64,000 bases of DNA from Pleomorphomonas koreensis DSM 23070 (GTDB taxonomy: Bacteria; Pseudomonadota; Alphaproteobacteria; Rhizobiales; Pleomorphomonadaceae), in the NCBI RefSeq assembly GCF_000425185.1, contig NZ_AULH01000016.1, forward strand, positions 92,677-156,676, read 5' to 3'. The notes below the pieces were generated by a model, which was not told the origin of the DNA, made no database searches, and worked only from the letters and a program-made list of their open reading frames with translations. A program made the position numbers and the translations under genes. This document shows, in pieces, positions 8,063 to 16,589 of the stretch. Position 1 is the first letter of the stretch; every line of letters begins with the position of its first letter.

Positions 8063-8106
8063 GAACGAACGTTCGTTCCCATAGAATTGTATTCCTTTTG
8101 CGTCAA
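8063..8106 (-). promoter_or_regulatory. tetR promoter with 16-bp palindromic operator
   Basis: On the minus strand, TTGACG (8106-8101) and TATGGG (8083-8078) are spaced by exactly 17 bp. The perfect palindrome GAACGAACGTTCGTTC (8063-8078) abuts the -10 and covers the expected start point. GAACG/CGTTC arms of this kind are typical of TetR-regulated efflux operators. Confidence 0.75.
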
Positions 8107-8429
8107 TACAAGGATCGATGTCCGGAATCGTTCAATCCAGCGCGCCGATCGCCGGGCGATAGAGCCACGCAGAGATGACCATCCCGCTAACGGCTTGTGG
8201 TCACTTCGATTTGTTCGCGGGACCGCCGCGCGTCCGGCCGCGGCATCTGAGCGGACATCCTGCCCGCCCGCCGGCCGTCATGGTGCCGCGCCCGGCCTTT
8301 CCCGCCTGAACCGGCGCCGCCGTCTGCCCAAATACGGATTGACACAGTCAGCTTTCTTTTTGACTTGCAGCGTCCTGCAATGAGGTTCATGCTCCCATCT
8401 GTCAGCAACAAACGAAAGGAGGTGGTCTG

Positions 8430-8507
8430 GTGAAGCCAAGCAATCGATCCTCGATCGAGGCAAGCATCCGCTGGACAATAGCTTCCTTGAGCGATCTCCA
8501 GCTCTGA
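8430..8507 (+). CDS. Small peptide frame with strong RBS (unknown)
   Basis: AAAGGAGG at 8415-8422 is the best Shine-Dalgarno of this region, 7 nt before a GTG. It opens a 25-codon frame, VKPSNRSSIEAS then IRWTIASLSDLQL, closed by TGA at 8505. The same frame stays open after the stop for 58 more codons to 8684. It may be a leader peptide, a small protein, or the start of a gene broken by one nonsense mutation. No family is recognised. Confidence 0.35.
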   Translation: MKPSNRSSIEASIRWTIASLSDLQL

Positions 8508-8585
8508 AATTGCCATCGCATCGTCGCGGCGAACTTCCAAGCCCGCGCGAAGACTGATTGTCGCATCCTTTTACTTGAAGGCCGG

Positions 8586-8684
8586 ATGCGACATCGGATC
8601 GAGGAGGCGCATGCCTCGTTCCTCCCTGCCTGGGTGGAGCGGGGCATGTCGTCGTGGATGAAGCGCGCCTTCACATTCCCGTGA
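8586..8684 (+). CDS. Second small frame of the 8.4 kb unit (unknown)
   Basis: An ATG at 8586, in the same frame as the 8430 peptide, opens 32 codons ([20 protein letters not shown], then [12 protein letters not shown]) with about 87% G/C at third positions and three Trp. The only ribosome-binding candidate is GAAGG a few nt upstream, which is too close. It is best read as the C-terminal part of the interrupted frame starting at 8430. Confidence 0.25.
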   Translation: MRHRIEEAHASFLPAWVERGMSSWMKRAFTFP

Positions 8685-8701
8685 ACAGCCGTCAACTGCA
8701 A

Positions 8702-8735
8702 CCGCCCGACACCTCTGTCGCCGGGCGGGCGTTTT
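8702..8735 (+). terminator. Terminator-like hairpin upstream of ade
   Basis: CCGCCCG (8702-8708) pairs with CGGGCGG (8722-8728), with an inner ACA/TGT extension and a small bulge. GC then TTTTC follows at 8732-8735. It would end a plus-strand transcript from the 8.3-8.7 kb unit before ade. Confidence 0.5.
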
Positions 8736-8845
8736 CTCCTGTCACGACTTTTGGCTTGAAACGCCTCCTCCGGCCGCTACCATGGCTTGGCCGATCGGGT
8801 TGGCCGATCCGACCGGTTGCAGTCTCGAGCGATCCCGAGGTCCGG

Positions 8846-10657
8846 ATGTCCAGCATCGTCAAGCCGACCCGCTTTTCCGTGCAGCCCCTGCACCGCCTGA
8901 CCCGCCGCCTCGCCGGCGTGGCGGCCGGCCGGGCGGAGCCCGACCTGGTCATCACCGGCGTCCGCGCCCTCTCGACCTATTCCGACCGCATCCTCAACGA
9001 CCGCGAGGTCTGGGTGGCGGCCGGCCGCATCGCCGCCGTCAAGCCGGCCGGCAGCTATCGTGGCGGTTCGGCGACGATCTACGACGCCCACGGCGGCATC
9101 ATCGCCCCCGGCCTCGTCGACCCGCACATCCACATCGAAAGCTCGATGGTGACGGCCTGCGCCTATGCCGAGGCGGCGCTCCTCAACGGCACCACCACCA
9201 TCTTCTGCGACAGCCACGAGATCGGCAACGTCATGGACGTCGCCGGCATCGAGGCGATGATGGAGGACGCCCGCGAGGCGCCGCTCTCCGTCTTCCACAC
9301 GCTGGCCAGCACCGTGCCGGCCACCACGCCGGAGCTGGAGACGGCCGGCGGCGATCTGACGCCCGACAAGATCGCCGGCCTGTTCGACCGCTGGCCGGAG
9401 GCGGTGGCGCTCGGCGAGAAGATGGACTTCGTGCCGGTCACCCTCGGCGACGAGCGCAGCCACGCCATCATCGCCGCCGCGCTGTCGCGCGGCCGGCCGG
9501 TCTCCGGTCACGTCTACGGCCGCGAGTTCGTCGCCGCCTACGCCGCCTCGGGCGTCACCGACACCCACGAGGCCGTCGACCGCGACATCGCCGACGATCT
9601 CCTGGAGGCCGGCGTCTGGATCTTCCTGCGCGGCGGCCCGCCGACCACGCCCTGGCACTCGCTGCCCGAGGCGATCAAGACCATGACCGAGCTTGGCGCC
9701 TCGCCGCGCCGCATCGCCGTCTGCACCGACGACCGCGACGCCGAGGATCTCCTGGCCTTCGGCCTCGACTGGGTGGTGCGGCAGGCGGTGAAGGCCGGCC
9801 TGCCGCCGGCCACCGCCTGGGCCATGGGCTCGATCTCCGGCGCCACCCGCTACGCCATGGACGGCGAGATCGGCGGCCTCGGCGGCGGCCGGCGCGCCGA
9901 TCTGGTGCTGCTCGACGACGACCTGGTGCCGCAGAGCACCTGGTACGGCGGCGAGCTGATGGTCGACCGCCGCTCGATCGCCCCGACGCTGGAAGCAACG
10001 CTCGAAGCGCGCTACCGCTACCCCGATGCCGCCTATGCCACGGTCCACCTGCCGAAGGCGCTGAAGCTGACGCCCGCCCTGCCCACCGCGCCGACCGTCG
10101 CCAACGTCATCCGCGCCGAGCTGCCCGGCATCGTGCTGAAGCACGTCCGCCTCCCTCTCGAACCGGCCAACGACTGGCAGACGCTGTTCGACCGCCACGA
10201 CCTCTGCTTCGTCACGGTGGTCGAGCGGCACGGCAAGTCGGCCGGCAACGTCGCCCACGGCCTCCTCCAGAACTTCGGGCTGAAGAGGGGCGCCGTCGCC
10301 TCGTCGGTCGGTCACGACAGCCACAACATCATCGTCGCCGGCACCAACGAGGCCGACATGCGTGTGGCGCTCGAAGCCATCGAAGCCGAGGGCGGCGGCG
10401 TCTGCATCGTTCACGACGGCAAGGTGTCGGCCATGGTGCCGCTGCCGGTGGCCGGCCTGATGTCCGACAAGCGCGTGCATCTGGTCGCCGGCGAGGTCGA
10501 GGCGCTGAAGGCCGAATGGGAGAAGGCCGGCTGCACCCTGCCCTACATGGGCTTCAACCTGATCCCGCTGTCGGTGATCCCGGAAATCCGCATCACCGAC
10601 AAGGGGCTGGTGCTGGTGCCCGAGATGACGCAGCTGCCGCTGTTCGCGGCGGAGTAA
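8846..10657 (+). CDS. ade: Adenine deaminase (Ade family)
   Basis: This 603-aa metal-dependent amidohydrolase converts adenine to hypoxanthine and ammonia in purine salvage. The metal-binding motif HIHIESS (H94, H96, E98) follows APGLVDP, and the conserved [15 protein letters not shown] and SGHVYG follow. The C-terminal adenine deaminase domain includes [18 protein letters not shown] and [13 protein letters not shown], diagnostic of Ade rather than of dihydroorotase or hydantoinase. The length is slightly above the usual 570-590. The ATG at 8846 is preceded by GAGG at 5 nt; longer upstream frames would run through the terminator-like hairpin. It stands alone, 78 bp before the antiporter gene on the same strand, and no riboswitch fold was recognised upstream. 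Confidence 0.92.
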   Translation: MSSIVKPTRFSVQPLHRLTRRLAGVAAGRAEPDLVITGVRALSTYSDRILNDREVWVAAGRIAAVKPAGSYRGGSATIYDAHGGIIAPGLVDPHIHIESSMVTACAYAEAALLNGTTTIFCDSHEIGNVMDVAGIEAMMEDAREAPLSVFHTLASTVPATTPELETAGGDLTPDKIAGLFDRWPEAVALGEKMDFVPVTLGDERSHAIIAAALSRGRPVSGHVYGREFVAAYAASGVTDTHEAVDRDIADDLLEAGVWIFLRGGPPTTPWHSLPEAIKTMTELGASPRRIAVCTDDRDAEDLLAFGLDWVVRQAVKAGLPPATAWAMGSISGATRYAMDGEIGGLGGGRRADLVLLDDDLVPQSTWYGGELMVDRRSIAPTLEATLEARYRYPDAAYATVHLPKALKLTPALPTAPTVANVIRAELPGIVLKHVRLPLEPANDWQTLFDRHDLCFVTVVERHGKSAGNVAHGLLQNFGLKRGAVASSVGHDSHNIIVAGTNEADMRVALEAIEAEGGGVCIVHDGKVSAMVPLPVAGLMSDKRVHLVAGEVEALKAEWEKAGCTLPYMGFNLIPLSVIPEIRITDKGLVLVPEMTQLPLFAAE

Positions 10658-10735
10658 GGGAACGTCCATCGCGGCGGCCTCCCCCCCGCCGGGGCGTGGA
10701 GGCGTCCGGAACGCGGCGCGGAAGGGGATAGCGCA

Positions 10736-12379
10736 ATGGAAACGGTCTCGATTGCCCTCATTCTCATGCTGGCCGTCGTCATCAGCGGCACGCTGACGCG
10801 CATGTTGCCCATCGCCCTGCCGCTTCCGCTGGTGCAGATCGCGCTCGGCGCAGCCATCGCCTCGGTGGCCGACCTCGGCGTCGAACTGCAGCCCGACCTG
10901 TTCTTCCTGCTGTTCCTGCCACCGCTGCTGTTTCTCGACGGCTGGCGCATTCCGAAGGAGGGCCTGTTCCGCGACAAGGGCACCATCCTGGAACTCGCCC
11001 TCGGTCTTGTCGTCTTCACGGTGGTCGGCGTCGGCTTCTTCATCAACTGGATGGTCCCGGCGATGCCGCTGGCGGTCGCCTTCGCGCTGGCGGCCATCGT
11101 CTCGCCCACCGACCCCATCGCCGTGTCGGCCATCGCCGCCAGAGTACCGATCCCCAAGCGGCTGATGCACATCCTCGAAGGCGAATCCCTGCTCAACGAC
11201 GCCTCAGGCCTGGTCTGCATGCGCTTTGCCGTGGCGGCGGCCCTGACCGGCACCTTCTCGCCGGCCGACGCCTTCGCGACATTTCTCTGGCTGGCTTTCG
11301 GTGGCATCGCCATCGGCGCCGGCGTCACCTGGCTGGCGATGAAGGCCAAGACCTGGATATCCCGGCGCTTCGGAGAAGACAGCGGCTCGCAGATCCTGGT
11401 CAGCCTGCTCATTCCCTTCGCCAGCTACCTCCTGGCCGAGCACCTTCATTGCTCCGGCATTCTCGCCGCCGTCGCGGCCGGCATCACCATGAGCTATGCC
11501 GAGCAGGCCGGCCACGTGCTGGCCGTCACCCGCGTCCAGCGCAGCGCCGTCTGGGACACCGTGCAGTTCGCGGCCAACGGCATCATCTTCGTGCTGCTCG
11601 GCGAGCAATTGCCGAAGATCGTCTCCGGTGCGGCCGAGGTGGTCCGCGAAACCGGCCATCACGACCCGGCATGGCTGGTTATCTACATCGTGGCGATCAA
11701 TCTGGCGCTGGCGGCGCTGCGCCTCTTGTGGGTCTGGGCCTCGCTGCGCTTCACCCTGTTCAGGGCGGCGCGCCAGGGCAAGACCGTGGTGACGCCGAGC
11801 TGGCGTCTGGTGGTGGCGACATCGCTGGCCGGCGTGCGCGGCGCCATCACGCTGGCCGGCGTGCTGACGCTGCCGCTGACCATGACCGACGGATCGCCCT
11901 TCCCGGCCCGCGACCTCGCCATCCTGCTGGCCGCCGGCGTGATCATCGTGTCGCTGGTGGCGGCGAGCATCGGGCTGCCGCGTCTTCTCAAGACCCTTGA
12001 GCTGCCTCCGGACGCCTCGCATCAGGAGCAGGAGGACAGCGCCCGCACGGCGGCGGCCGAGGCGGCGATCCGGGCCATCGAGCAGGCGCAGCACAGGATG
12101 GGGGAAGGCCGCGCCGACGCCGATCTCTACATGGACGCCGGCACGCGGATCATGGAGCTGTACCGGCGCCGCATCGACGGCCGCACCAAGACCGGCGACG
12201 AGCGCCAACTGGCCCGCAAGATCGACGAGATCGAGCGCAAGCTGCGCCTCGCCGGCCTCGGGGCCGAGCGCGACGAGATCTATCGCAATGCCCGGGCCCG
12301 CAAGATTTCCGACGAGGCGGCCCGCAAGCTGGTCAGGGAAATCGACCTGATGGAAGAGCGCATCGGGTCCGCGACCTAG
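10736..12379 (+). CDS. Na+/H+ antiporter, CPA1 (NhaP/YjcE-type)
   Basis: This is a 547-aa inner-membrane cation/proton antiporter. About 12 hydrophobic segments cover residues 1-410. The family signatures are LPPLLFLDGWRI near the N-terminus, the ion-binding SPTDPIAVSAIA, EGESLLNDASGL, and RGAITLAGVLTLPL in the late membrane part. A charged cytoplasmic tail of about 135 residues (EQEDSARTAAAEAA... to the end), rich in Arg and Glu and probably helical, follows and may be regulatory. GGAAGGGG precedes the ATG. The substrate (Na+, K+ or both) cannot be read from sequence. It converges with the YafK-type gene 30 bp downstream. Confidence 0.9.
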   Translation: METVSIALILMLAVVISGTLTRMLPIALPLPLVQIALGAAIASVADLGVELQPDLFFLLFLPPLLFLDGWRIPKEGLFRDKGTILELALGLVVFTVVGVGFFINWMVPAMPLAVAFALAAIVSPTDPIAVSAIAARVPIPKRLMHILEGESLLNDASGLVCMRFAVAAALTGTFSPADAFATFLWLAFGGIAIGAGVTWLAMKAKTWISRRFGEDSGSQILVSLLIPFASYLLAEHLHCSGILAAVAAGITMSYAEQAGHVLAVTRVQRSAVWDTVQFAANGIIFVLLGEQLPKIVSGAAEVVRETGHHDPAWLVIYIVAINLALAALRLLWVWASLRFTLFRAARQGKTVVTPSWRLVVATSLAGVRGAITLAGVLTLPLTMTDGSPFPARDLAILLAAGVIIVSLVAASIGLPRLLKTLELPPDASHQEQEDSARTAAAEAAIRAIEQAQHRMGEGRADADLYMDAGTRIMELYRRRIDGRTKTGDERQLARKIDEIERKLRLAGLGAERDEIYRNARARKISDEAARKLVREIDLMEERIGSAT

Positions 12380-12409
12380 CGGGATGTCAGCAACCGGCCG
12401 CCCGGCCGC

Positions 12410-13453
12410 TCAGCTGTTGCCGCCCGTCAGCCTTGTTAGCAGCTCCGGCGTGAAGGGATCGGCCAGCGCCGCCTCCGGCCGGCTGACCGGCGTCTTGTCC
12501 GACGTCATCTTGGAGAGCCGCGCCGCGCCCTTGTCCTGAAGGATCGCCCGGAAGGCCGGGTGCATGCCGCCGTCGACATAGGACATGCGGGGCAGCGCGG
12601 GATTGGCGGCGGCGATCGCCGCGGCGGCGGCGTCGTCCGCGGCGGCCTTGGCGGCGACGGCGGCGGTCAGCGTCGCGTCCGTCTGCAACGACGGACAGGG
12701 CGCCAGCGGATCGACCGTCGCGTCGAGATTGTCGGCGTTGAAGACATAGCGGCGACCGCAATAGCCGACGCGCGGCTCCTTGCGCGTCAGTTCGAAGGCG
12801 TCGCTGCCTTCCTTGAGGGTGCGCCAGAAGGCCATGTTCGGATTATCGCGATGCAGGGCGAGGTTGGCCGGCGTCATGCGGAAGGGCAGCGCCTCGACCT
12901 GAAAGGCGCCCTGACCGCCCCGGAACGCCTCGCGCGCCACGGCGTAGATCTCGAACGCCGCATCGTCGGTGACGGCGTAGCAGCCCGACGACGAACAGGC
13001 GCCGTGGATCATCAGGGCGGCGCCCCGGTAGCCGAGCGCCGCCTCCAGCCGGTTGGGGAAGCCGAGGTTGAAGGACAGGTAATAGCGGCTGTCCGGGTTC
13101 ATCTGGGCCGGCGCGACGGAGTAGAAGCCTTCCGGCGTCTGGCGGTCGCCCTCTACCGTCTTCGGCCCCAGCTTCCCCGACCAGCGGCAGATGGGATAGG
13201 TCTTCAGCAGCACGTAACGGCCGTCGCGGCCCATCTTCCAGAGTTCGAGTTCGCTTTCCTGCTTGAAGACGCGGATCAGGATGGGCGAGGTGACGCCGAG
13301 GCCCTTGCTGGTCATCGCGGAGATGAGCCGCGCCGGCACCGGCCGTTCCGAGCGCTTGAGGTCGTAGCCGAACAGCGCGCAGCCGGAGAGGGCCGCCGCG
13401 GCAATCAGCAGAAACGCGGCCGAACGCAGTCTCGTCACGGACAAACCTTTCAT
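12410..13453 (-). CDS. YafK/YkuD-type L,D-transpeptidase-fold lipoprotein
   Basis: This 347-aa secreted protein has a lipobox (LSGC, Cys25 after AAFLLIAAAA), so it is probably anchored to the outer membrane. The catalytic block is MIHGACSSSGCYAVTDDAAF, with the His and the Cys of SxGC that define the YkuD fold. Spacing and length match the YafK family, whose E. coli member DpaA cleaves the Lpp-peptidoglycan bond. The exact reaction here is therefore either L,D-transpeptidation or cleavage of such links. An Ala-rich segment (about 255-285) precedes a poorly conserved C-terminus. The start at 13453 is chosen for the signal peptide; it lacks a good RBS. A GC-rich palindrome lies just upstream. 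Confidence 0.82.
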   Translation of the reverse strand: MKGLSVTRLRSAAFLLIAAAALSGCALFGYDLKRSERPVPARLISAMTSKGLGVTSPILIRVFKQESELELWKMGRDGRYVLLKTYPICRWSGKLGPKTVEGDRQTPEGFYSVAPAQMNPDSRYYLSFNLGFPNRLEAALGYRGAALMIHGACSSSGCYAVTDDAAFEIYAVAREAFRGGQGAFQVEALPFRMTPANLALHRDNPNMAFWRTLKEGSDAFELTRKEPRVGYCGRRYVFNADNLDATVDPLAPCPSLQTDATLTAAVAAKAAADDAAAAAIAAANPALPRMSYVDGGMHPAFRAILQDKGAARLSKMTSDKTPVSRPEAALADPFTPELLTRLTGGNS

Positions 13454-13490
13454 CGGGGCGGCGCGCCATCCGGCTCGAAGGCGATCCCGA

Positions 13491-13510
13491 CGCCCGCCGG
13501 CCGGCGGGCG
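13491..13510. repeat. 20-bp perfect GC palindrome
   Basis: CGCCCGCCGGCCGGCGGGCG is its own reverse complement. A second pair of arms, GGCGCCCG/CGGGCGCC, partly overlaps it on the right (to about 13528). It lies between the hicB-like stop and the YafK-type start on the minus strand, so it could be a leader hairpin or an mRNA-processing boundary. Confidence 0.6.
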
Positions 13511-13587
13511 CCCGTCGTCTCGGGCGCCGATCAGCCGAAGCACCGTGTGGCGGAGGACTTCGGACAGAATATGGCGCGAGGCGGCTT

Positions 13588-13977
13588 TCACGTCCTCAGG
13601 CTGGCACGGATGGCCTCGGCGATCTTGTCGGAACGGGTGACGCCGCTCTCCCGCGCGGAGCGGTCGAGCGCGGCGAGCAGATGCTCGTTGAGGGTGATCT
13701 GCACCGGAACGGGCTTGCCCGGCATGTCCACCGGCACCGCGGCGATGATCGCCTCGTGCAGCTCCTGCGTCCGGCGGATGTCGTCGAGCGTCCGCAGCAC
13801 CGGCATGGCCTGGCTGTTGTCACCGAGCGCCTTGACATGCGCCGCCAGCGCCACGGCGGCCCGGGCGATGGCGTCGTTGAGGTTGCTGGCGGCCGAGACG
13901 CAGCCGGGGAAGTCCGGGAAGGACACGCCATAACTGCGGTTTTGTTCTTCGTGAATCAGCGCGACGGCGTAGGCCAT
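13588..13977 (-). CDS. Orphan HicB-like antitoxin-family protein
   Basis: This 129-aa protein has an N-terminal HicB-like fold (MAYAVALIHEEQNRSYGVSF, then PDFPGCVSAASNLNDAI). The C-terminal ribbon-helix-helix segment is PVQITLNEHLLAALDRSARESGVTRSDKIAEAI. In HicAB systems HicB neutralises the HicA mRNA interferase and represses the operon. No HicA-like reading frame lies on either side, so this is either an orphan regulator or the remainder of a lost pair. AGGAGG lies just before the ATG at 13977. The upstream 180 bp includes an AT-rich promoter-like patch (14108-14160). Confidence 0.82.
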   Translation of the reverse strand: MAYAVALIHEEQNRSYGVSFPDFPGCVSAASNLNDAIARAAVALAAHVKALGDNSQAMPVLRTLDDIRRTQELHEAIIAAVPVDMPGKPVPVQITLNEHLLAALDRSARESGVTRSDKIAEAIRASLRT

Positions 13978-14161
13978 GTGAGCCTCCTGGCTCGGATGTC
14001 GAAACGGAAGGGGAGCTAGAGCGCTCGTCGCGAGGAGCCGGCGCGGGCTCCCTCGCCAACCGAGGGTCTCGGACCGGATGCGGCACGCCCTGAGCCGGCC
14101 CAAGATGGTTAACGCTCGCAAAACAGGGTAAACAAAATATTAACATGAGACGAAAAGTCAT

Positions 14162-14803
14162 TTATCCCGGCGTCGGCTCGGCCAGACCGGCGCCGGCCGC
14201 CTTCAGCGCCAGCGCGACATGCGACCGGGCTAGCTCCAGCAATTCCGGCCGCCGCGCACCAGCCCGCGCCCGCAGCGCCAGGGAGTGCTGCAGCGCCGCC
14301 AGCATCGCCGCCAGCCCGGCGACATCCGTCTCCGCCGGTATCTCGCCGGCCTCGGCCGCCAGCATCATCCGCTGCCGGAACAGGCTGTCGGTCCTGCCGA
14401 CGGCGGTGGCCAGTTCCGCGCCGATCTCGGGATCGGCAGCCGCCTCGCCGGAGATGACGCTCAATATCGGACAGCCGAGCGGATCGCTTTCCTTCGGCAC
14501 ATAGACGCCGATGATCTCGGCGAAGTAACCGTCCAGACCCTTTTGCAGCGACGGCTCGTCGAACAGGGCGCTCCGCCGCCGCTCGGCCGATTGCTCGGCA
14601 TAGAGGCGGACGGCCTTGCGATAGATCTCCAGCTTGTTGCCGAAGGCCGCATAAAGGCTCGGCCGCGCCATGCCGGTCGCCGCCGACAGATGGTCGAGCG
14701 AGGTGGCGGTGTAGCCGCGCCGCCGGAATTCGCCGAGGGCGGCCGCCAGCGCCGCGTCCGGATCATATTCCCTGGGCCGGCCACGGGAGGGTTTGCTTTT
14801 CAT
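14162..14803 (-). CDS. TetR-family regulator divergent from GAPDH
   Basis: This 213-aa repressor has a basic N-terminal arm (MKSKPSRGRPREYDPDAAL). The HTH includes FRRRGYTATSLDHLSAATGM and ARPSLYAAFGNK. The C-terminal part with PKESDPLGCPILSVISGEAA is typical of the GRPREYD-type TetR group that often controls neighbouring oxidoreductases or transporters. It is separated from the GAPDH gene by 83 bp that hold the gap promoter, so it may regulate gap, itself, or both. No perfect palindrome is visible between them; an imperfect TTTTAT...ATGAAAA inverted repeat spans the gap -10 region. Confidence 0.85.
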   Translation of the reverse strand: MKSKPSRGRPREYDPDAALAAALGEFRRRGYTATSLDHLSAATGMARPSLYAAFGNKLEIYRKAVRLYAEQSAERRRSALFDEPSLQKGLDGYFAEIIGVYVPKESDPLGCPILSVISGEAAADPEIGAELATAVGRTDSLFRQRMMLAAEAGEIPAETDVAGLAAMLAALQHSLALRARAGARRPELLELARSHVALALKAAGAGLAEPTPG

Positions 14804-14828
14804 TTTGTACCGCTTCGCAAAAAATTAA

Positions 14829-14857
14829 TTGCCGCTCCATTTTATGCGATCTAGTAT
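14829..14857 (+). promoter_or_regulatory. Candidate promoter of gap
   Basis: TTGCCG (14829-14834) and TAGTAT (14852-14857) are spaced by 17 bp in a local AT-rich patch, about 30 bp before the start codon. The divergent tetR start lies 26 bp to the left, so a regulator bound here would affect both genes. Confidence 0.55.
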
Positions 14858-14886
14858 GAAAATGTGAGAGGAAATGGAGAACGAAC

Positions 14887-15894
14887 ATGGCTGACAAAAT
14901 CCGCATCGGCATCAATGGCTTCGGCCGCATCGGCCGCATGGTGCTCCGCGCCGCGGGGGCGCGCGACGATCTGGAGATCGTCGCCGTCAACGACCTCCTG
15001 CCCATCGATCATCTGGCCTATCTCCTGACCTACGACAGCGTCCACGGCGCCTTCCCCGGCCGGGTGGAAACGGCGGCCGGCGCGCTCGTCGTCGACGGGC
15101 GAGCGGTCGCCGCCTTCGAGGAAAAGGACCCGGCCGCCATCCGCTGGGCCGAGGCCGGCGTCGACATGGTGATCGAATCGACCGGGCGGTTTCTCACCAC
15201 CGAGGCGGCCGAGGGCCATCTCCGGGCCGGTGCCGGCAAGGTGGTGCTGTCGGGGCCGCCCAAGGACGACACGCCGGTGTTCGTGATGGGCGTCAACGCC
15301 ACGGCCTACGCGGGCGAGACCATCGTCTCCAACGCCTCCTGCACCACCAACTGCGTGGCGCCGCTGGCCAAGCTGATCAATGACGCCTTCGGCCTTGAGG
15401 AAGCGCTGATGCTGACCGTTCACGCGGCAACGTCCAGCCAGAACACTGTCGACGGCGTGGCCCGCAAGGACTGGCGCTTCGGGCGCGGCGTCTTCAACAA
15501 CATCATTCCGGCGACCACCGGTGCGGCGCGCATGGTCGGCCGGGTCATTCCCGAGCTGAACGGCCGGATCAATGGCATGGCGGTGCGCGTGCCGGTGGCC
15601 GACGTCTCGATGGTCGACCTCACCTGCCGCTTGCGCACCAGGGCGACCTACGCGGACATCTCCGAAGCGGTTCGCGACGCGGCGGCCGGTGCCTATCGCG
15701 GCATCCTGCAATATTGCGACGACCCGGTGGTCTCGTCCGATCTGCGGGGCAATCCCCACAGCTCGATCTTCGACGTCAAGGCGGGCATGCAGACCTCCGA
15801 GGGCCTGACCAAACTGATCGCCTGGTACGACAACGAATGGGGCTACGCCTCCCGCTGCCTCGATCTGGCGGCACACATGCTGCGCAAGCAATAG
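14887..15894 (+). CDS. gap: Glyceraldehyde-3-phosphate dehydrogenase, NAD-type
   Basis: This 335-aa enzyme oxidises glyceraldehyde-3-phosphate to 1,3-bisphosphoglycerate with NAD+. The dinucleotide fold begins INGFGRIGR; VAVNDL carries the NAD-preferring Asp; the catalytic Cys152 is in ASCTTNC with the His in LTVHAATSSQNTVDG; and the C-terminus has WYDNEWGYASR. The length is normal. GAGAGGAAATGGAG precedes the ATG. Most bacteria of this group keep the main gap with pgk; here it stands alone opposite a TetR gene and is followed by an opposing TetR gene. It may be a second, conditionally expressed GAPDH. Confidence 0.93.
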   Translation: MADKIRIGINGFGRIGRMVLRAAGARDDLEIVAVNDLLPIDHLAYLLTYDSVHGAFPGRVETAAGALVVDGRAVAAFEEKDPAAIRWAEAGVDMVIESTGRFLTTEAAEGHLRAGAGKVVLSGPPKDDTPVFVMGVNATAYAGETIVSNASCTTNCVAPLAKLINDAFGLEEALMLTVHAATSSQNTVDGVARKDWRFGRGVFNNIIPATTGAARMVGRVIPELNGRINGMAVRVPVADVSMVDLTCRLRTRATYADISEAVRDAAAGAYRGILQYCDDPVVSSDLRGNPHSSIFDVKAGMQTSEGLTKLIAWYDNEWGYASRCLDLAAHMLRKQ

Positions 15895-15938
15895 GGCGCG
15901 GCGGGAAATCCTCTACCCCGTCCCGGTAGGGTTTCCGG

Positions 15939-16589
15939 TCAGGAATTCGCCCCATAGTAGGCCATGAACACGTCGAGGCCGTTGTCGACCATCTTCTCGG
16001 CGGCTTCGCGCGACGGCCTGAGCGCGGCGCCAAACAGCGACTTCTTCATCATCTCCGCCGTGCAGAGCGAGATGAAATGCTGGGCCGCGACGGCCGGATC
16101 GCAGGGCCTCAGGCGTCCATCCTCGACGGCCCGGCCGAACACCTCGGTCAGGCGCGTGGTGCCGCGCTCGGCGCCCGCCTTGAAGAACATGGCGCCGACG
16201 GCCGGAAACTTCTCCACCGCGCCGATGACCATGCGGATCGAAGAGATGTGGTTGTCGGCGGTGAGAAGCTCGTTGAAACTGATGGCGAAGGCCCGGAGGT
16301 TGTCGCGGAAGCTGCCGGCCACCGGCTGGAAGGCGTCGAGGGCGGCCGCGAGTTCCCGCTTCTCGTCGGAGATCAGCTCCTCGAACAGCTCGTCCTTGTT
16401 GGTGAAGTAGACATAGAGCGTGCCCTTGGAGACGCCGGCCGCCTTGGCGATGGCATCCATCGCCGCCCCTTCGTAACCCTTGGCGCGGAACACCTCGCGG
16501 GCCCCGTCGAGGATCTGCTGCCGTTTCTCGTTGTCATGGCCTTCGGCGCCGGAAACCGGTTCGCCGGGCCGCGCCGACACCTTGCTCAT
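15939..16589 (-). CDS. TetR-family repressor of the EmrAB-type pump
   Basis: This 216-aa protein has a TetR HTH: KRQQILDGAREVFRAKGYEG, then MDAIAKAAGVSKGTLYVYF. Its C-terminal domain resembles the AefR-like group (HISSIRMVIGAVEKFPAVGAMFF, AAQHFISLCTAEMMKKSLFG). The start at 16589 has a CAGGGGTGG just upstream; a longer frame from 16736 would add an atypical extension. The gene is divergent from emrA-like 16887, and a 19-bp perfect palindrome lies in the interval over the pump promoter, so repression of the pump is the likely role. Confidence 0.88.
   Translation of the reverse strand: MSKVSARPGEPVSGAEGHDNEKRQQILDGAREVFRAKGYEGAAMDAIAKAAGVSKGTLYVYFTNKDELFEELISDEKRELAAALDAFQPVAGSFRDNLRAFAISFNELLTADNHISSIRMVIGAVEKFPAVGAMFFKAGAERGTTRLTEVFGRAVEDGRLRPCDPAVAAQHFISLCTAEMMKKSLFGAALRPSREAAEKMVDNGLDVFMAYYGANS

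Larger units (their letters stand above)
8107..8845. other. Intergenic region with an apparent small transcription unit
   Basis: There is no conventional gene between tetR and ade. From 8339 onward the plus strand shows a perfect TTGACA (8339-8344, without a good -10), a strong Shine-Dalgarno (8415-8422), short frames with coding-like base use at 8430-8684, and a terminator-like hairpin at 8702-8735. A minus-strand frame of 99 codons (8402-8701) overlaps it and shares the same third positions, so strand cannot be settled by composition alone. 8107-8338 shows nothing recognisable. Confidence 0.45.

Noticed and set aside
8686..8845. Purine riboswitch upstream of adenine deaminase
   Set aside because: The conserved three-way junction was not recognised. 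The only hairpin looks like a terminator for the upstream unit.
8777..11170. Long minus-strand frame opposite ade and the antiporter
   Set aside because: Spans two unrelated real genes and lacks any domain; GC-rich shadow.
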